Numbered from the stretch's first letter, positions 18,972-28,900 are shown. The stretch is 64,000 nt of DNA from Sphingomonas profundi (GCF_009739515.1 NZ_CP046535.1:2108001-2172000), one strand, 5' to 3'. The notes: generated by a model not told the origin, from the sequence alone. Numbers and translations are program-made.

Positions 18972-20747
18972 TCACCGCATGCGAACATATCGTCCAGGCG
19001 CATCCTCGATCGCGGGAAGCTTGCCGGCTCCCGGAATGCGCGCACCCGCGGCATCCACGTGGCCCGATCCAAGTCGATCGATCCACGCGATCCAGTCCGG
19101 CCACCAGCTGCCCTTGGTCTCGGTGGCGCCGGCGATGAACTCGTCCAGCGATCCGACCTTCGCCTCATTGATCCAATATTGGTACTTCTTGCTGATGGGC
19201 GGGTTCACCACGCCGGCGATATGGCCGGATCCGGCGAGGAGGAAGCGCAGCGGTCCGCGGAAATGGTCGGTGATCTTCCACACGCTCTCCGCCGGCGCGA
19301 TATGGTCCTCGCGCCCGGCCTGGATATAAGATGGCGTCTCCACCTTCGTCAGGTCGATCGGCGTGCCGTCCAGCGTGATCGCGCCCGGCTCCACCAGCTT
19401 GTTGTCGCGATAGAGGTCGGCCAGATAGGCCTGATGCCATTTCAGCGGCAGGTTGGTGGTATCGCTGTTCCAGTGCAGCAGATCGAACGGCGGATAATCC
19501 TCGCCCATCAGGTAATTGTTGACGACGTAGCTCCAGATCAGGTCGCGCCCGCGCAGCAGGTTGAACGTCACGGCCATGTAGCGGCCGTCGAGATAGCCGG
19601 CGTCGCCGGCGATCGCCTCGATCATCTTCATCTGCTCGTCGTCGATGAAGACCTTCAGGTCGCCGGATCGGCTGAAATCCACCTGGGCGGTGAAGAAGGT
19701 GGCGCTCGCCACCTTGCCCGCCTCGCCGCGCGCTGCCAGCCATGCGAGCAGCGCGGCCAGGTTGGTGCCGGCCACGCAGTAGCCGATCGTATGCACGGCC
19801 TCCACGCCAAGCAGGTCGCGCACGGTCTCGATCGCGTCCAGCTGGCCGCGCAGGACGTAATCCTCCATCGTCACGCCGATCAGGCTGGCGTCGGCCGACT
19901 TCCAGGAGACGACGAACACGGTCAGCCCCTGCTCCACCGCCCAGCGGATGAAGCTCTTCTGCGGGTTGAGATCGAGGATGTAGAAGCGGTTGATCCACGG
20001 CGGGAAGATGACGAGCGGCGTCTCGTACACCGTCTCCGTCGTCGGGGAATATTGGATCAGCTGGTAGAGCGGCGTCTCCTTGACGACCTTGCCGGGCGTC
20101 GCGGCCACGTTGCGGCCCACCTCGAACGCGTTCGGATCGGTGTGGGTCAGCTGCCCCTTCTTCAGGTCGGTCAGCATATATTCCAGGCCCTTCAGCAGGT
20201 TCGCGCCCTTTGTCGCGAACGTCCGCTCCAGCACCTGCGGGTTGGTAAGGAAGAAGTTGGAGGGGCTCATGGCGTCGGTGAAGGAGCGGGTGGCGAAGCG
20301 CAGCTGCTCGCGCTGCCGCTCGTCCACGCCGTCGAGCGCCTCGACGCTCTTCAGCATATGGTCGGCGATCATCAGGTAGCTCTGCCGGATCATGTCGAAC
20401 ACCGGCGAATCCCGCCAGTGCGGCGAGGAGAATCGGCGATCGGCATCCGCCGCAGCCGCCAGCGGGTGCGGATCGCCGCCGGGTTGCAGGAAGCGCTGCC
20501 ACAGATCGGCGCTGCGCTGCCAGAAATCGGCCTGCATGTGCGCCACGCCCGCCGCATCGACGAGCGCGGGCAGCGCCGGCGCAGCCCCGCCCGAGGCGCC
20601 CTCCGCCTCCGCCTTCATCGTCGCCTCGCTCAGCGCCTCCAGCATCATCTGCTGGGCGCGCCCGATCATGCCGGTCCAATATTGGAGATCGTTCAGCGAC
20701 GGCATCGGCGCCGCCTCCCGTTCGGTGGTTCCGGCATCGTCCGCCAT
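18972..20747 (-). CDS. phaC: Class I poly(R)-hydroxyalkanoic acid synthase PhaC
   Basis: 591 residues from the ATG at 20747 with a GGAGAGG site upstream. It has the PhaC N-terminal domain and an alpha/beta-hydrolase fold. The lipase-box-like motif is IGYCVAGTNLA, giving the Cys nucleophile. FPPWINRFYILDLNPQKSFI and GSWWPDWIAWI are typical of class I synthases. It polymerises hydroxyacyl-CoA into storage polyester on granules. It lies 115 bp upstream of the phasin gene. Confidence 0.96.
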   Translation of the reverse strand: MADDAGTTEREAAPMPSLNDLQYWTGMIGRAQQMMLEALSEATMKAEAEGASGGAAPALPALVDAAGVAHMQADFWQRSADLWQRFLQPGGDPHPLAAAADADRRFSSPHWRDSPVFDMIRQSYLMIADHMLKSVEALDGVDERQREQLRFATRSFTDAMSPSNFFLTNPQVLERTFATKGANLLKGLEYMLTDLKKGQLTHTDPNAFEVGRNVAATPGKVVKETPLYQLIQYSPTTETVYETPLVIFPPWINRFYILDLNPQKSFIRWAVEQGLTVFVVSWKSADASLIGVTMEDYVLRGQLDAIETVRDLLGVEAVHTIGYCVAGTNLAALLAWLAARGEAGKVASATFFTAQVDFSRSGDLKVFIDDEQMKMIEAIAGDAGYLDGRYMAVTFNLLRGRDLIWSYVVNNYLMGEDYPPFDLLHWNSDTTNLPLKWHQAYLADLYRDNKLVEPGAITLDGTPIDLTKVETPSYIQAGREDHIAPAESVWKITDHFRGPLRFLLAGSGHIAGVVNPPISKKYQYWINEAKVGSLDEFIAGATETKGSWWPDWIAWIDRLGSGHVDAAGARIPGAGKLPAIEDAPGRYVRMR

Positions 20748-20870
20748 CTCGCCTCTCCTCTCCGCGCCCTTGGCCGCTGACAAAGCCATCCTTCCGGGCC
20801 TATAGCGGCATCGGCCGCGATCATGGGCGATCCCCGCCGCGCCGCCAAGAAAAACCGCTGAGGCACGATC

Positions 20871-22079
20871 ATGTCCGAGGATTTCTACCGCATCAAACGC
20901 CTGCCGCCCTATGTCATCGCCGAAGTGAACGCGATGCGGGCAGCAGCGCGCGCGCGCGGCGAGGACATCATCGATCTCGGCATGGGCAACCCCGATCTGC
21001 CGCCGCCGCAGCACGTGATCGACAAATTGTGCGAGGTCGCGCGCAAGCCCGATGCGCACGGCTATTCGGCGTCGAAGGGCATCCCCGGGCTGCGCCGCGC
21101 GCAGGCGAACTATTACGGCACCCGCTTCGGCGTCGATCTCGATCCGGACAGCGAGGTGGTGGTGACGCTCGGCTCCAAGGAGGGGCTGGCGAACCTCGCC
21201 CAGGCGATCACCGCACCGGGCGACGTCGTCCTGGCGCCGAATCCGTCCTACCCGATCCACACGTTCGGCTTCATCATCGCCGGCGCCACGATCCGCTCTG
21301 TGCCGACCACGCCGGACGAGCATTACTGGGAGTCGCTCGATCGCGCGGTGAAGTTCACCGTGCCCAAACCGTCTGTGCTGGTGGTCGGCTATCCGTCCAA
21401 TCCCACCGCCGAGGTGGTCGATCTCGCCTTCTACGAGCGGCTGGTGGCCTGGGCGAAGGAGAACAGGATCTGGGTGCTCTCGGACCTCGCCTACTCCGAG
21501 CTCTACTATGACGATTGCCCGACGCCCTCGATCCTGCAGGTGCCCGGCGCCAAGGACGTGGCGGTTGAGTTCACCAGCGTCTCCAAGACGTACAGCATGG
21601 CCGGCTGGCGGATCGGCTTCGCGGTCGGCAACAAGACGCTGATCGCGGCGCTCACCCGCGTGAAGAGCTATCTCGATTACGGCGCCTTCACGCCGATCCA
21701 GGCGGCCGCCGTCGCCGCGATCAACGGGCCGCAGGATATCGTCGAGAAGAACCGGCAGCTCTACAAGCGCCGTCGCGACGTGATGGTGGAGAGCTTCGGC
21801 CGCGCCGGCTGGGATATTCCGGTGCCGCGCGCATCCATGTTCGCGTGGGCGCCGCTGCCGCCGGCGCTCGCGCATCTCGGCAGTCTGGAGTTTTCCAAGC
21901 AGCTGCTCACCCATGCCGGCGTCGCGGTGGCGGCGGGCGTCGGCTATGGCGAGGAGGGCGAAGGCCATGTCCGCATCGCCATGGTGGAGAACGAGCAGCG
22001 CATCCGCCAGGCCGCGCGCAACGTGAAGCGCTATCTGCAGAGCATGGGCGTCAACACGCCGGCGCAGGGTGCGGCGTGA
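20871..22079 (+). CDS. Class I/II aminotransferase (AlaC-like)
   Basis: 402 residues. PLP-enzyme signatures include DLGMGNPDLPPP, GYSASKGIPGLRRA, GYPSNPTAEV and the Schiff-base lysine in SVSKTYSMAGWRIGF. The sequence resembles the glutamate-pyruvate (AlaC) and LL-diaminopimelate aminotransferase group. Alanine/pyruvate specificity is the more likely but unproven. It is divergent from phaC. Confidence 0.88.
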   Translation: MSEDFYRIKRLPPYVIAEVNAMRAAARARGEDIIDLGMGNPDLPPPQHVIDKLCEVARKPDAHGYSASKGIPGLRRAQANYYGTRFGVDLDPDSEVVVTLGSKEGLANLAQAITAPGDVVLAPNPSYPIHTFGFIIAGATIRSVPTTPDEHYWESLDRAVKFTVPKPSVLVVGYPSNPTAEVVDLAFYERLVAWAKENRIWVLSDLAYSELYYDDCPTPSILQVPGAKDVAVEFTSVSKTYSMAGWRIGFAVGNKTLIAALTRVKSYLDYGAFTPIQAAAVAAINGPQDIVEKNRQLYKRRRDVMVESFGRAGWDIPVPRASMFAWAPLPPALAHLGSLEFSKQLLTHAGVAVAAGVGYGEEGEGHVRIAMVENEQRIRQAARNVKRYLQSMGVNTPAQGAA

Positions 22080-22160
22080 GGGCGGGCGCCTGATCCCGCG
22101 GCGTCGCGAGGCATCGCGACGCCGCTTGACGCGCCCCAGCCATCGCCGCACCGTCCGGCG

Positions 22161-22625
22161 ATGGCAGGTCCCGTCGCCCAGATCTCGGATATCGCCCACA
22201 CCATCCAGCTGGCGGTGGCGCCGGTGTTCATGCTGGCAGGCATCGGCAGCTTCCTCAACGTGCTGACCGGCCGGCTGGGCCGCGTGGTGGATCGCGCCCG
22301 CTTCCTCGCCGACCAGCACCGCCAAGACGTCGGCGACCGGATCGAGCGGGTGCGCGAGCTGCGCGTGCTCGATCGCCGCATCCGGCTCGCCAGCATCGCC
22401 ATCTGGCTGTGCACGGCCAGCGCGCTGATGATCTGCTTCGTGGTGGCCGGCCTGTTCGTGGCGGACCTCGCCCGGCTGGGCTTCGCGCGCACGATGGCGG
22501 TTGGCTTCGTGCTGGCAATGCTGCTGCTGGTCGCCGGCCTGCTCGTCTTCCTCGTCGAGGTGCGTGTCGCCTATCGCGCGATCCGCATCAGCGACGATCT
22601 GCTGGAGCGCAAGCTGCGACGCTAG
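22161..22625 (+). CDS. DUF2721 family membrane protein
   Basis: 154 residues. The start MAGPVAQISDIAHTIQLAVA and the following GRLGRVVDRAR are typical of DUF2721. Three membrane helices are visible; the last two are IRLASIAIWLCTASALMICF and a Leu/Val-rich segment near residue 120. The function is unknown. Confidence 0.85.
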   Translation: MAGPVAQISDIAHTIQLAVAPVFMLAGIGSFLNVLTGRLGRVVDRARFLADQHRQDVGDRIERVRELRVLDRRIRLASIAIWLCTASALMICFVVAGLFVADLARLGFARTMAVGFVLAMLLLVAGLLVFLVEVRVAYRAIRISDDLLERKLRR

Positions 22626-22695
22626 CTGTCGGCGGAAACGCGGAACCTGCCTCCCGACGCATGGTTATCCGCTCGACCAGCAACGGAGACGACAG

Positions 22696-23181
22696 ATGGC
22701 CACCGACGCAGAAATCGAAGACAGCTTCTGGAGCGCGCTGAAGACGAGCCCGTTCATCATGCTCGGTCTGGACGGCGCCCGCGACGGCCACACCCAGCCG
22801 ATGACCGCGATTACCGAGCAGGACGGCAGCGGACCGCTGTGGTTCTTCACCAGCAAAGACAATGGTATCGTGTCCGCGCTTGGTCAGGCCCATCGCGCGA
22901 TCGCGACCTATACCTCCAAGGGGCACGATCTGTTCGCGACGATCCACGGCGAACTCTCCGTGCAGACCGACAAGGCGACGATCGATCGCTTGTGGAACCC
23001 GCATGTCGCGGCCTGGTTCGAGGGCGGCAAGGACGATCCGAAGATCGCGCTGCTGCGGCTGGATACGGAGACCGCGCAGATCTGGCTCAGCGGCTCCAGC
23101 ATGGTCGCCGCCGTGAAGCGCCTGTTCGGGCGGGATCCGAAGAAGGACTATGAGGGCAAGGTCGCCGAAGTGACCTTGTGA
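22696..23181 (+). CDS. Pyridoxamine 5'-phosphate oxidase-like general stress protein
   Basis: 161 residues from the ATG at 22696. The split-barrel flavin fold of the general stress protein 26 group is recognisable from GHTQPMTAITEQDGSGPLWF, FTSKDNGIVSAL and WFEGGKDDPKIALLRLD. Relatives bind FMN or FAD; few have a known substrate. A shared hairpin terminator follows 19 bp after the stop. Confidence 0.87.
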   Translation: MATDAEIEDSFWSALKTSPFIMLGLDGARDGHTQPMTAITEQDGSGPLWFFTSKDNGIVSALGQAHRAIATYTSKGHDLFATIHGELSVQTDKATIDRLWNPHVAAWFEGGKDDPKIALLRLDTETAQIWLSGSSMVAAVKRLFGRDPKKDYEGKVAEVTL

Positions 23182-23200
23182 CTGGCATCCTCTGACCAGT

Positions 23201-23229
23201 AGTGGAGGCGCCACGACGGCGCCTCCACT
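23201..23229. terminator. Bidirectional hairpin terminator
   Basis: A perfect 12-bp stem (AGTGGAGGCGCC / GGCGCCTCCACT) with loop ACGAC fills the space between the convergent stress-protein and epimerase genes and abuts the epimerase stop codon. Confidence 0.75.
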
Positions 23230-24201
23230 TCAACCCCAAGAATCGGCCGAGGGCCGCATCGTCGCGCCCTCGAAGATGAACCCCGGTTCTCTGTCGCGTG
23301 CCAGCAGCAGCGGTCCGTCGAGATCGACCCACCGCGCCGACTGTGCCAGCAGAAAAGCCGGCGCGACGCCGAGCGATGTCGACAGCATGCAGCCGACCAT
23401 CGTCTCCAGGCCTGAGGCGGCGGCCTCCTCCGCCAAGACGAGCGCCTCGCTAAGCCCGCCGCTCTTGTCCAGCTTGATGTTGATCGCGCCGTAGCGCCCG
23501 ATGCAACGGGCCAGATCGCCGCGATCCTGACAGCTTTCGTCCGCGCACAGCATGATCGGCGAGTTCAGGCCGTCGAGCAGATGATCCTCGCCCGCCCGTA
23601 CCGGCTGCTCGATAAGTTCGACGCCGAACGGCACCAGCGCGGCGATCTCCGCCGGCAGGTCTCGGTTGGTCCACGCTTCGTTGGCGTCGACGATCAGGCG
23701 TGCGTCCGGCGCCCCTCGCCGTACCGCCGCCACCCGCTCGGCACCCCCCTCCCCGGCGAGCTTCAGCTTCAGGAGCGGATAGCGACTCGACGCCGCACGC
23801 GCCGCCGCCTCCATGGCCGCCGGTTCCGCGACCGAGAGGGTGAAGGCGGTGGTGAGCGGGCACGGCTCGGGCAGCCCGGCACTCCGCCACACGGGCACGC
23901 CTTCGATGTGCGCGGAAAGGCTCCACAGCGCCGCGTCCACCGCGTTGCGCGCGGCACCGCGCGGCAGCAATCCGGCGAGCGCGCTTCGATCGCCGCCCGC
24001 CGCGATCGACTGCGCCACCGACCGCGCTTGCTCAGCCACCGACTCGGCCGTCTCGCCATGATAATAGATCGCGGTCGCCTCGCCGCGACCGACATGTGCG
24101 CCGTCGGTCAGCGTCACCACCACCACGTCGACGAACGTCTTCGCGCCGCGCGCGATCGTGAAGGCACCGGCCACCGGCCACCGCTCGATGGCCACCGTCA
24201 T
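23230..24201 (-). CDS. Dipeptide epimerase (enolase superfamily)
   Basis: 323 residues. The muconate lactonizing/Ala-Glu epimerase fold shows LKLKLAGEGG (KxK, first catalytic Lys), RLIVDANEAW (metal Asp), ELIEQPV (metal Glu), CADESCQDRGD (metal Asp) and INIKLDKSGG (second catalytic Lys). Such enzymes epimerise L-Ala-D/L-Glu from murein peptides. The ATG at 24201 was chosen; a TTG at 24213 better matches ribosome-binding-site spacing and would add four residues. It begins 15 bp after the upstream TPR gene stop, so the two are probably co-transcribed. Confidence 0.9.
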   Translation of the reverse strand: MTVAIERWPVAGAFTIARGAKTFVDVVVVTLTDGAHVGRGEATAIYYHGETAESVAEQARSVAQSIAAGGDRSALAGLLPRGAARNAVDAALWSLSAHIEGVPVWRSAGLPEPCPLTTAFTLSVAEPAAMEAAARAASSRYPLLKLKLAGEGGAERVAAVRRGAPDARLIVDANEAWTNRDLPAEIAALVPFGVELIEQPVRAGEDHLLDGLNSPIMLCADESCQDRGDLARCIGRYGAINIKLDKSGGLSEALVLAEEAAASGLETMVGCMLSTSLGVAPAFLLAQSARWVDLDGPLLLARDREPGFIFEGATMRPSADSWG

Positions 24202-24216
24202 CTCCCGGTGCAACGC

Positions 24217-25773
24217 TCAGGTCACCGGCACGTCGTCAGGCCGGGCGATGCGCGGGATCGGGCGGGCGCCGCGCTGCGGCCAGAAGCGTTGCGGCAGGAT
24301 GCGTGCCGTCTTGTCGAACGCAGCCTTCACGTCGCCGCGCTGGAGCAGCGTCACCCACAATGCCCGCAGGCGCGAGCGGGCAGGCGCCCAGAGCGCCCCT
24401 TCCGGCTGAAACTGATCGGCCAGCACCCCCGCCCCCTCGGGCGTGGCAAGCGTCGCGATCGCCAGTGCCGCCGCCTCGTCGCTGCGTCGCAGGCAGAGCA
24501 GGGCTTCCACCGTCGCGGCCTCGTTGCGCGTCGCATCCGCCTTCAGGGCGTCGCCCAGCCGATTGGCCTCGTCCCGCCGGCCGAGCGCGGCCAGTGCGCA
24601 AACCTCGGTCCGCCTCAGCCAGCCCGCACCCCACGCGCTCAAAACCGGCCCGCCCTTCGCCAGCGCCGTGCGGGCGACCGCGAGGGCGTCCTCCTCCCGG
24701 CCATTCTCGTCGAGCAGTTCGGCCAGGCTCACCAGCCCGCTAGCGGCACTCTGGCTCTTGCCGAGATCGAGCGTGGCGAACGGCCGCAGCCGTGCGAGCG
24801 CCTCGTCCGTCCGCCCCTGCGCGGCGAGCGCCTGCGCATCATAGCGGACGGTGGTGACGTCGGCGTCGTCCATCGCCTCGGCGATCCTCGCCGGCGCCGC
24901 CGTTTCGCTGGCCTCGGCATAGCGGCCCAGCAGCAGAAAGGAGCGCGTCGCATCGCGCCGGCTCTCGGGATCGTCGGGCCGGCTGGCGAATGCGTCGAGC
25001 CTCGCGGCAGCGAAACGGTCGACGGCGGTGCCGCCATGATCGCCCAGCCTCGTCTCGATCGCGGGCCAGAGCGGTTGATAGTGGCGCTCCATCGCCATGC
25101 CCACCAGCAGTTCCGGCGCCCCGACACGCGGCAGCAGGGTGAGCGCCTCGTCGCTGCGACCAGCGCCGATCAGCGCGTCGATCGCACCCTGCGCCAGGCC
25201 GTCACGCATCTCCGGCCGGTCCTGAGGCTGCCAGTCCGCGCGGGCCAGCGCGATGAACACGCGATCGCGCACCGCATAGGATCGGCTCTCGGTCAGCGCC
25301 TGGGTGATGCCGCGCGCCACGGTCCCGGTCAGCCGGCTCAGCGCGGTCGGGTCCTCCTCCGCCAGGCTGGCGAGGCGATTGCCGGCCTCGACGAAATCGC
25401 CCGACGAGAGCGCCACCACCACACCCACGCTGCGGATCAGGCCGCTACGCGGATCGCTGGCGGAGATCTCGCGATAGACAGCCGTCGCCTCCTCGGTCCG
25501 CCCCGCCGCCACCAGGCAAGGCAGCCGCAGCAGCTGCGCCGCATTGCGGTTGCGACCGCTGACCCGCGGCAGAACGGGATCGATCATCCCGAGGACTTTC
25601 GGGCAGTCCTGCGCCTGCGCTGCCGTCAGTGCAGGCGCCATCAACGCGCGGAAGTCGGCGTCGCTCAGTGGCGAGAGCGGCGCGGGCTGGCGGCCGATCG
25701 CCGCCACGCCGGGCGACGCGAGCAGGAGCAGCGCGCCCGACAGCAGGCCAGCGCTACGCCGCAGCGGCGTCAT
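24217..25773 (-). CDS. Secreted TPR-like repeat protein, hypothetical
   Basis: 518 residues. A signal peptide (LLSGALLLLASPGVAA) is followed by an all-helical, Ala-rich protein with tetratricopeptide-like spacing (for example GRSDEALTLLPRVG, GRTDEALARLRPFA and GREEDALAVARTAL). It probably acts as a periplasmic scaffold. Its start lies inside the end of phaZ (20-bp overlap in another frame) and it precedes the epimerase gene, so the three form an operon. I do not recognise a named family. Confidence 0.82.
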   Translation of the reverse strand: MTPLRRSAGLLSGALLLLASPGVAAIGRQPAPLSPLSDADFRALMAPALTAAQAQDCPKVLGMIDPVLPRVSGRNRNAAQLLRLPCLVAAGRTEEATAVYREISASDPRSGLIRSVGVVVALSSGDFVEAGNRLASLAEEDPTALSRLTGTVARGITQALTESRSYAVRDRVFIALARADWQPQDRPEMRDGLAQGAIDALIGAGRSDEALTLLPRVGAPELLVGMAMERHYQPLWPAIETRLGDHGGTAVDRFAAARLDAFASRPDDPESRRDATRSFLLLGRYAEASETAAPARIAEAMDDADVTTVRYDAQALAAQGRTDEALARLRPFATLDLGKSQSAASGLVSLAELLDENGREEDALAVARTALAKGGPVLSAWGAGWLRRTEVCALAALGRRDEANRLGDALKADATRNEAATVEALLCLRRSDEAAALAIATLATPEGAGVLADQFQPEGALWAPARSRLRALWVTLLQRGDVKAAFDKTARILPQRFWPQRGARPIPRIARPDDVPVT

Positions 25774-26983
25774 GCCGTGCGATCCACTCCTCAACCACCG
25801 GCGCGATCGTCTCGCGCCACCGCCGGCCGTTGAAGATGCCGTAATGGCCGACCGACTCGGCGAGATAATATTTCTTCAGCGGATCCGGCAGCCCGCTAGA
25901 GATCGTCAGTGCCGCCTTGGTCTGGCCGATGCCGGAAATGTCGTCCCGCTCGCCCTCGATGGCCAAAATGGCGATGTCGCGGATCGCCGCCGGATCCACC
26001 CGCTCGCCGCGATGGACCAGTTCGCCCTTGGGCAGAAGGTGCTGCTGGAAGACGGCATCGATCGTCTCGAGATAGAATTCCGCCGCCATGTCGCACACGG
26101 CGCGATACTCGTCGTAGAATGCCTTGGTCTGGTCGGCACTCTCACCGTCGCCGGAAACCAGATGCTTGAACATGCCCCAGTGGCTGTTCAGATGGTTGCC
26201 GAGGTTCATCGTCATGAAGCCGCCCAGCTGCAGGAAGCCGGGATAGACCCGCCGTCCCGCGCCCGGATAGTAGAAGGGCACTTCCGCGATCACGTTCTGC
26301 TCGAACCAGGCGTGCGGGCGCTGGGTGGCGACCGTGTTCACCTCGGTCGGCGCCTCGCGCGTGTCGATCGGCCCACCCATCATCGTCAGCGTCGCCGGCC
26401 GCGCCGGATCATTCCGGGCGGACATGATCGCCGCCGCCGCATAGGCCGGAACCGAGGGCTGGCACACGGCCAGCACATGCGTGCGCGGCCCTATGTGGCG
26501 CAGAAAGTCGATCACATAATCGATGTAGGTGTCCAGGTCGAAGCGGCCCGCATCGGTTGGCACCATCTTCGCATCGCGCCAGTCGGTGATGTACACGTCG
26601 TTGCCCGGCAGCATCCGCTCCACCGTGCCGCGCAGCAGCGTCGCATAATGGCCGGACATGGGCGCCACGATCAGCAGCTTCGGCCCGCCATCCACACCCT
26701 CGCGCACGAAGCGCTTTAGCTGGCCAAACGGCTTGCGCAGCACCACTTCCTCGTGAACCGCAACGCTGCGGCCATCGACGATCGTCTCGGTGAAACCGAA
26801 TGCGGGCTTCCCGCGGGAGGCCGACGCATGAGCGAACACGTCAAGCCCGGACGCCAGCATCGGCGCGGCGGCGCCATAGGATAGCGGGTTGACCGGGTTC
26901 TGCATCCATCTTGCGCCCATGTCGGCGAAGGCGCTCGCTCCGGCCAGGAACGACCTCTGTAACTCATACGCGTTATAGATCAT
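25754..26983 (-). CDS. phaZ: Intracellular polyhydroxyalkanoate depolymerase PhaZ
   Basis: 409 residues from the ATG at 26983, which has AGGAAAG 8 nt upstream and begins MIYNAYELQRSFLAG as in the family. The nucleophile elbow is VLAVCQPSVPAYAA, a Cys-type motif typical of intracellular depolymerases rather than Gly-x-Ser-x-Gly. The C-terminal ESVGHYGIFNGRRWR carries the catalytic His. It breaks down stored PHA, complementing phaC and the phasin 6 kb away. Confidence 0.94.
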   Translation of the reverse strand: MIYNAYELQRSFLAGASAFADMGARWMQNPVNPLSYGAAAPMLASGLDVFAHASASRGKPAFGFTETIVDGRSVAVHEEVVLRKPFGQLKRFVREGVDGGPKLLIVAPMSGHYATLLRGTVERMLPGNDVYITDWRDAKMVPTDAGRFDLDTYIDYVIDFLRHIGPRTHVLAVCQPSVPAYAAAAIMSARNDPARPATLTMMGGPIDTREAPTEVNTVATQRPHAWFEQNVIAEVPFYYPGAGRRVYPGFLQLGGFMTMNLGNHLNSHWGMFKHLVSGDGESADQTKAFYDEYRAVCDMAAEFYLETIDAVFQQHLLPKGELVHRGERVDPAAIRDIAILAIEGERDDISGIGQTKAALTISSGLPDPLKKYYLAESVGHYGIFNGRRWRETIAPVVEEWIARHDAAAA

Positions 26984-27057
26984 CTGTAACTTTCCTGGCC
27001 ACTGGCGGGCGCGCCATGCCTGCATGGTCTACGCTTTAAGCCTACAATCCTGCAAAC

Positions 27058-27069
27058 CCGTATATACGG
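27058..27069. promoter_or_regulatory. 12-bp palindrome upstream of the ABC exporter
   Basis: CCGTATATACGG is a perfect palindrome between the divergent phaZ and exporter genes. It immediately precedes GGAGG and could be an operator; no regulator is adjacent. Confidence 0.35.
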
Positions 27070-27112
27070 AGGATCATTGAGGACCAACGCGACCGCTGCT
27101 AGGCGGTTCCGC

Positions 27113-28900
27113 ATGGCCGATCCCGCCCCCAGCCGCCCCGCAGACCGCAAGCTGGGCAACCTCTCGCTCATATGGCGCTTCGCGGCGCGCTATCCCGGCC
27201 ATATCGCGATGGCTGGGCTTGGCCTGCTGATCGCGGCCTCGGCCACCCTCGCCATCCCCAGCGGCTTCCGCCGCGTGATCGACAAGGGCTTCATCGCCGG
27301 CGGCGGCGATGTCAGCCCCTATTTCCGTTACCTGCTGATGATCGTGCTGGTGCTCGCCGCCGCCACGGCGCTGCGCTTCTACTTCGTCTCCTGGCTCGGC
27401 GAACGCGTGGTGGTGGACATTCGCGGCGCCGTCTACCGCAACCTCCTGTCGCTGGCGCCGGCCTTCTTCGAGGAGAACCGGCCGTCGGAGATCGCCTCGC
27501 GCCTCACCGCCGACACCTCGATCATCGAGCAGATCGTCGGCACCACGGTGTCGATCGCGCTGCGCAACATCGTGATGGGTATCGGCGGCATCGTCTACCT
27601 CTTCACCCTCGCGCCCAAGCTCACCGGCCTGCTGCTGCTGGGCATCCCGATCGTGATCCTGCCGATCGTGCTGCTGGGCCGCCGCCTGCGCGAGATGTCG
27701 CGCCACAGCCAGGACCGCATCGCCGACGTGGGCGCGATCATCGCCGAGACGCTCGGCGCGATGAAGATCGTGCAGGCGTTCGGCCAAGAGGCGCGCGAGG
27801 ATGCGCGCTTCGGCACCGCCGTCGATGCCGCCTTCGCCACCGCCCGCCGCCGGATCGGGGTGCGCGCGATCATGACCTCGATCGTCATCGCTCTGGTGTT
27901 CGGATCGATCACGATGGTGATGTGGCAGGGCGCGCTCGATGTCGCCTCGGGGCGCATGTCCGGCGGCACGATCGCGGCGTTCGTCATCACCGGCGGCCTC
28001 GTCGCCGGGGCGTTCGGCGCCTTGACCGAAGTCTATGGCGATCTGCTGCGCGGCGCCGGCGCCGCCGGCCGCCTGGCCGAGCTGCTTGCCGAGCGACCGA
28101 CGATCGCCGCACCCGCTCAGGCGGTCCCGCTGCCGCTGCCCGCGCGTGGCCGCCTGTCGTTCGAGCATGTCACCTTCCGCTATCCCACCCGGCCGGAGGT
28201 GAAGGCGCTCGACGATTTCAGCCTCGCCGTGCAGCCGGGGGAGATGGTGGCCGTGGTCGGGCCTTCGGGTGCCGGCAAGTCCACCCTCATCCAGCTCGCC
28301 CAGCGTTTCTACGATCCGGCCGAGGGTATCGTCCGGCTCGACGGTGTGGCGTTGCGCGACGCCGATCCCGAGGATGTCCGCGCGCGCATCGCGATGGTGC
28401 CGCAGGAGATGGTGATCTTCGCCGCATCGGCGCGCGACAATCTGCGCTACGGCCGCTGGGACGCCGACGATGCCGAGATCTGGGCGGCGGCCGAGGCCGC
28501 GAACGCCGCGAGCTTCCTTCGCGCCTTGCCGCAGGGGCTGGAGACTTTCATGGGCGAGGGCGGCGCCCGCCTCTCCGGCGGCCAGCGCCAGCGCCTCGCC
28601 ATCGCCCGCGCCGTGTTGCGCGACGCGCCGCTGCTGCTGCTGGACGAAGCCACGTCGGCGCTGGACGCGGAGTCGGAGCGGCTCGTTCAGGATGCGCTCG
28701 AAGCGCTGATGGTTGGCCGGACGACCATCGTGATCGCCCACCGCCTCGCCACCGTCCGCGCGGCGGACCGGATCATCGTCATGGATCAGGGCCGCATCGT
28801 CGAGCAGGGCACCCACGACAGTCTTCTCGCGGAAGGTGGCCTCTACGCCCGCCTCGCCCGCCTCCAGTTCGACGGCAGCCTGGCCGTCCCCGGCAGATAA
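27113..28900 (+). CDS. ABC exporter, fused membrane and ATPase domains (MsbA-like)
   Basis: 595 residues from the ATG at 27113; a TTG at 27077 close behind GGAGG is an alternative start. About 320 residues of exporter-type membrane domain with six helices are followed by the ATPase: Walker A GPSGAGKST, signature LSGGQRQRLAIARAV, Walker B LLLLDEATSALD and H-loop VIAHRL. It is a half-transporter that acts as a dimer. The substrate (lipid or drug) is not deducible. Confidence 0.92.
   Translation: MADPAPSRPADRKLGNLSLIWRFAARYPGHIAMAGLGLLIAASATLAIPSGFRRVIDKGFIAGGGDVSPYFRYLLMIVLVLAAATALRFYFVSWLGERVVVDIRGAVYRNLLSLAPAFFEENRPSEIASRLTADTSIIEQIVGTTVSIALRNIVMGIGGIVYLFTLAPKLTGLLLLGIPIVILPIVLLGRRLREMSRHSQDRIADVGAIIAETLGAMKIVQAFGQEAREDARFGTAVDAAFATARRRIGVRAIMTSIVIALVFGSITMVMWQGALDVASGRMSGGTIAAFVITGGLVAGAFGALTEVYGDLLRGAGAAGRLAELLAERPTIAAPAQAVPLPLPARGRLSFEHVTFRYPTRPEVKALDDFSLAVQPGEMVAVVGPSGAGKSTLIQLAQRFYDPAEGIVRLDGVALRDADPEDVRARIAMVPQEMVIFAASARDNLRYGRWDADDAEIWAAAEAANAASFLRALPQGLETFMGEGGARLSGGQRQRLAIARAVLRDAPLLLLDEATSALDAESERLVQDALEALMVGRTTIVIAHRLATVRAADRIIVMDQGRIVEQGTHDSLLAEGGLYARLARLQFDGSLAVPGR

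Noticed and set aside
18972-22325. phaC frame extended upstream to about 1,100 codons
   Set aside because: The extension is antisense to the aminotransferase gene; the class I synthase has its normal length from 20747.
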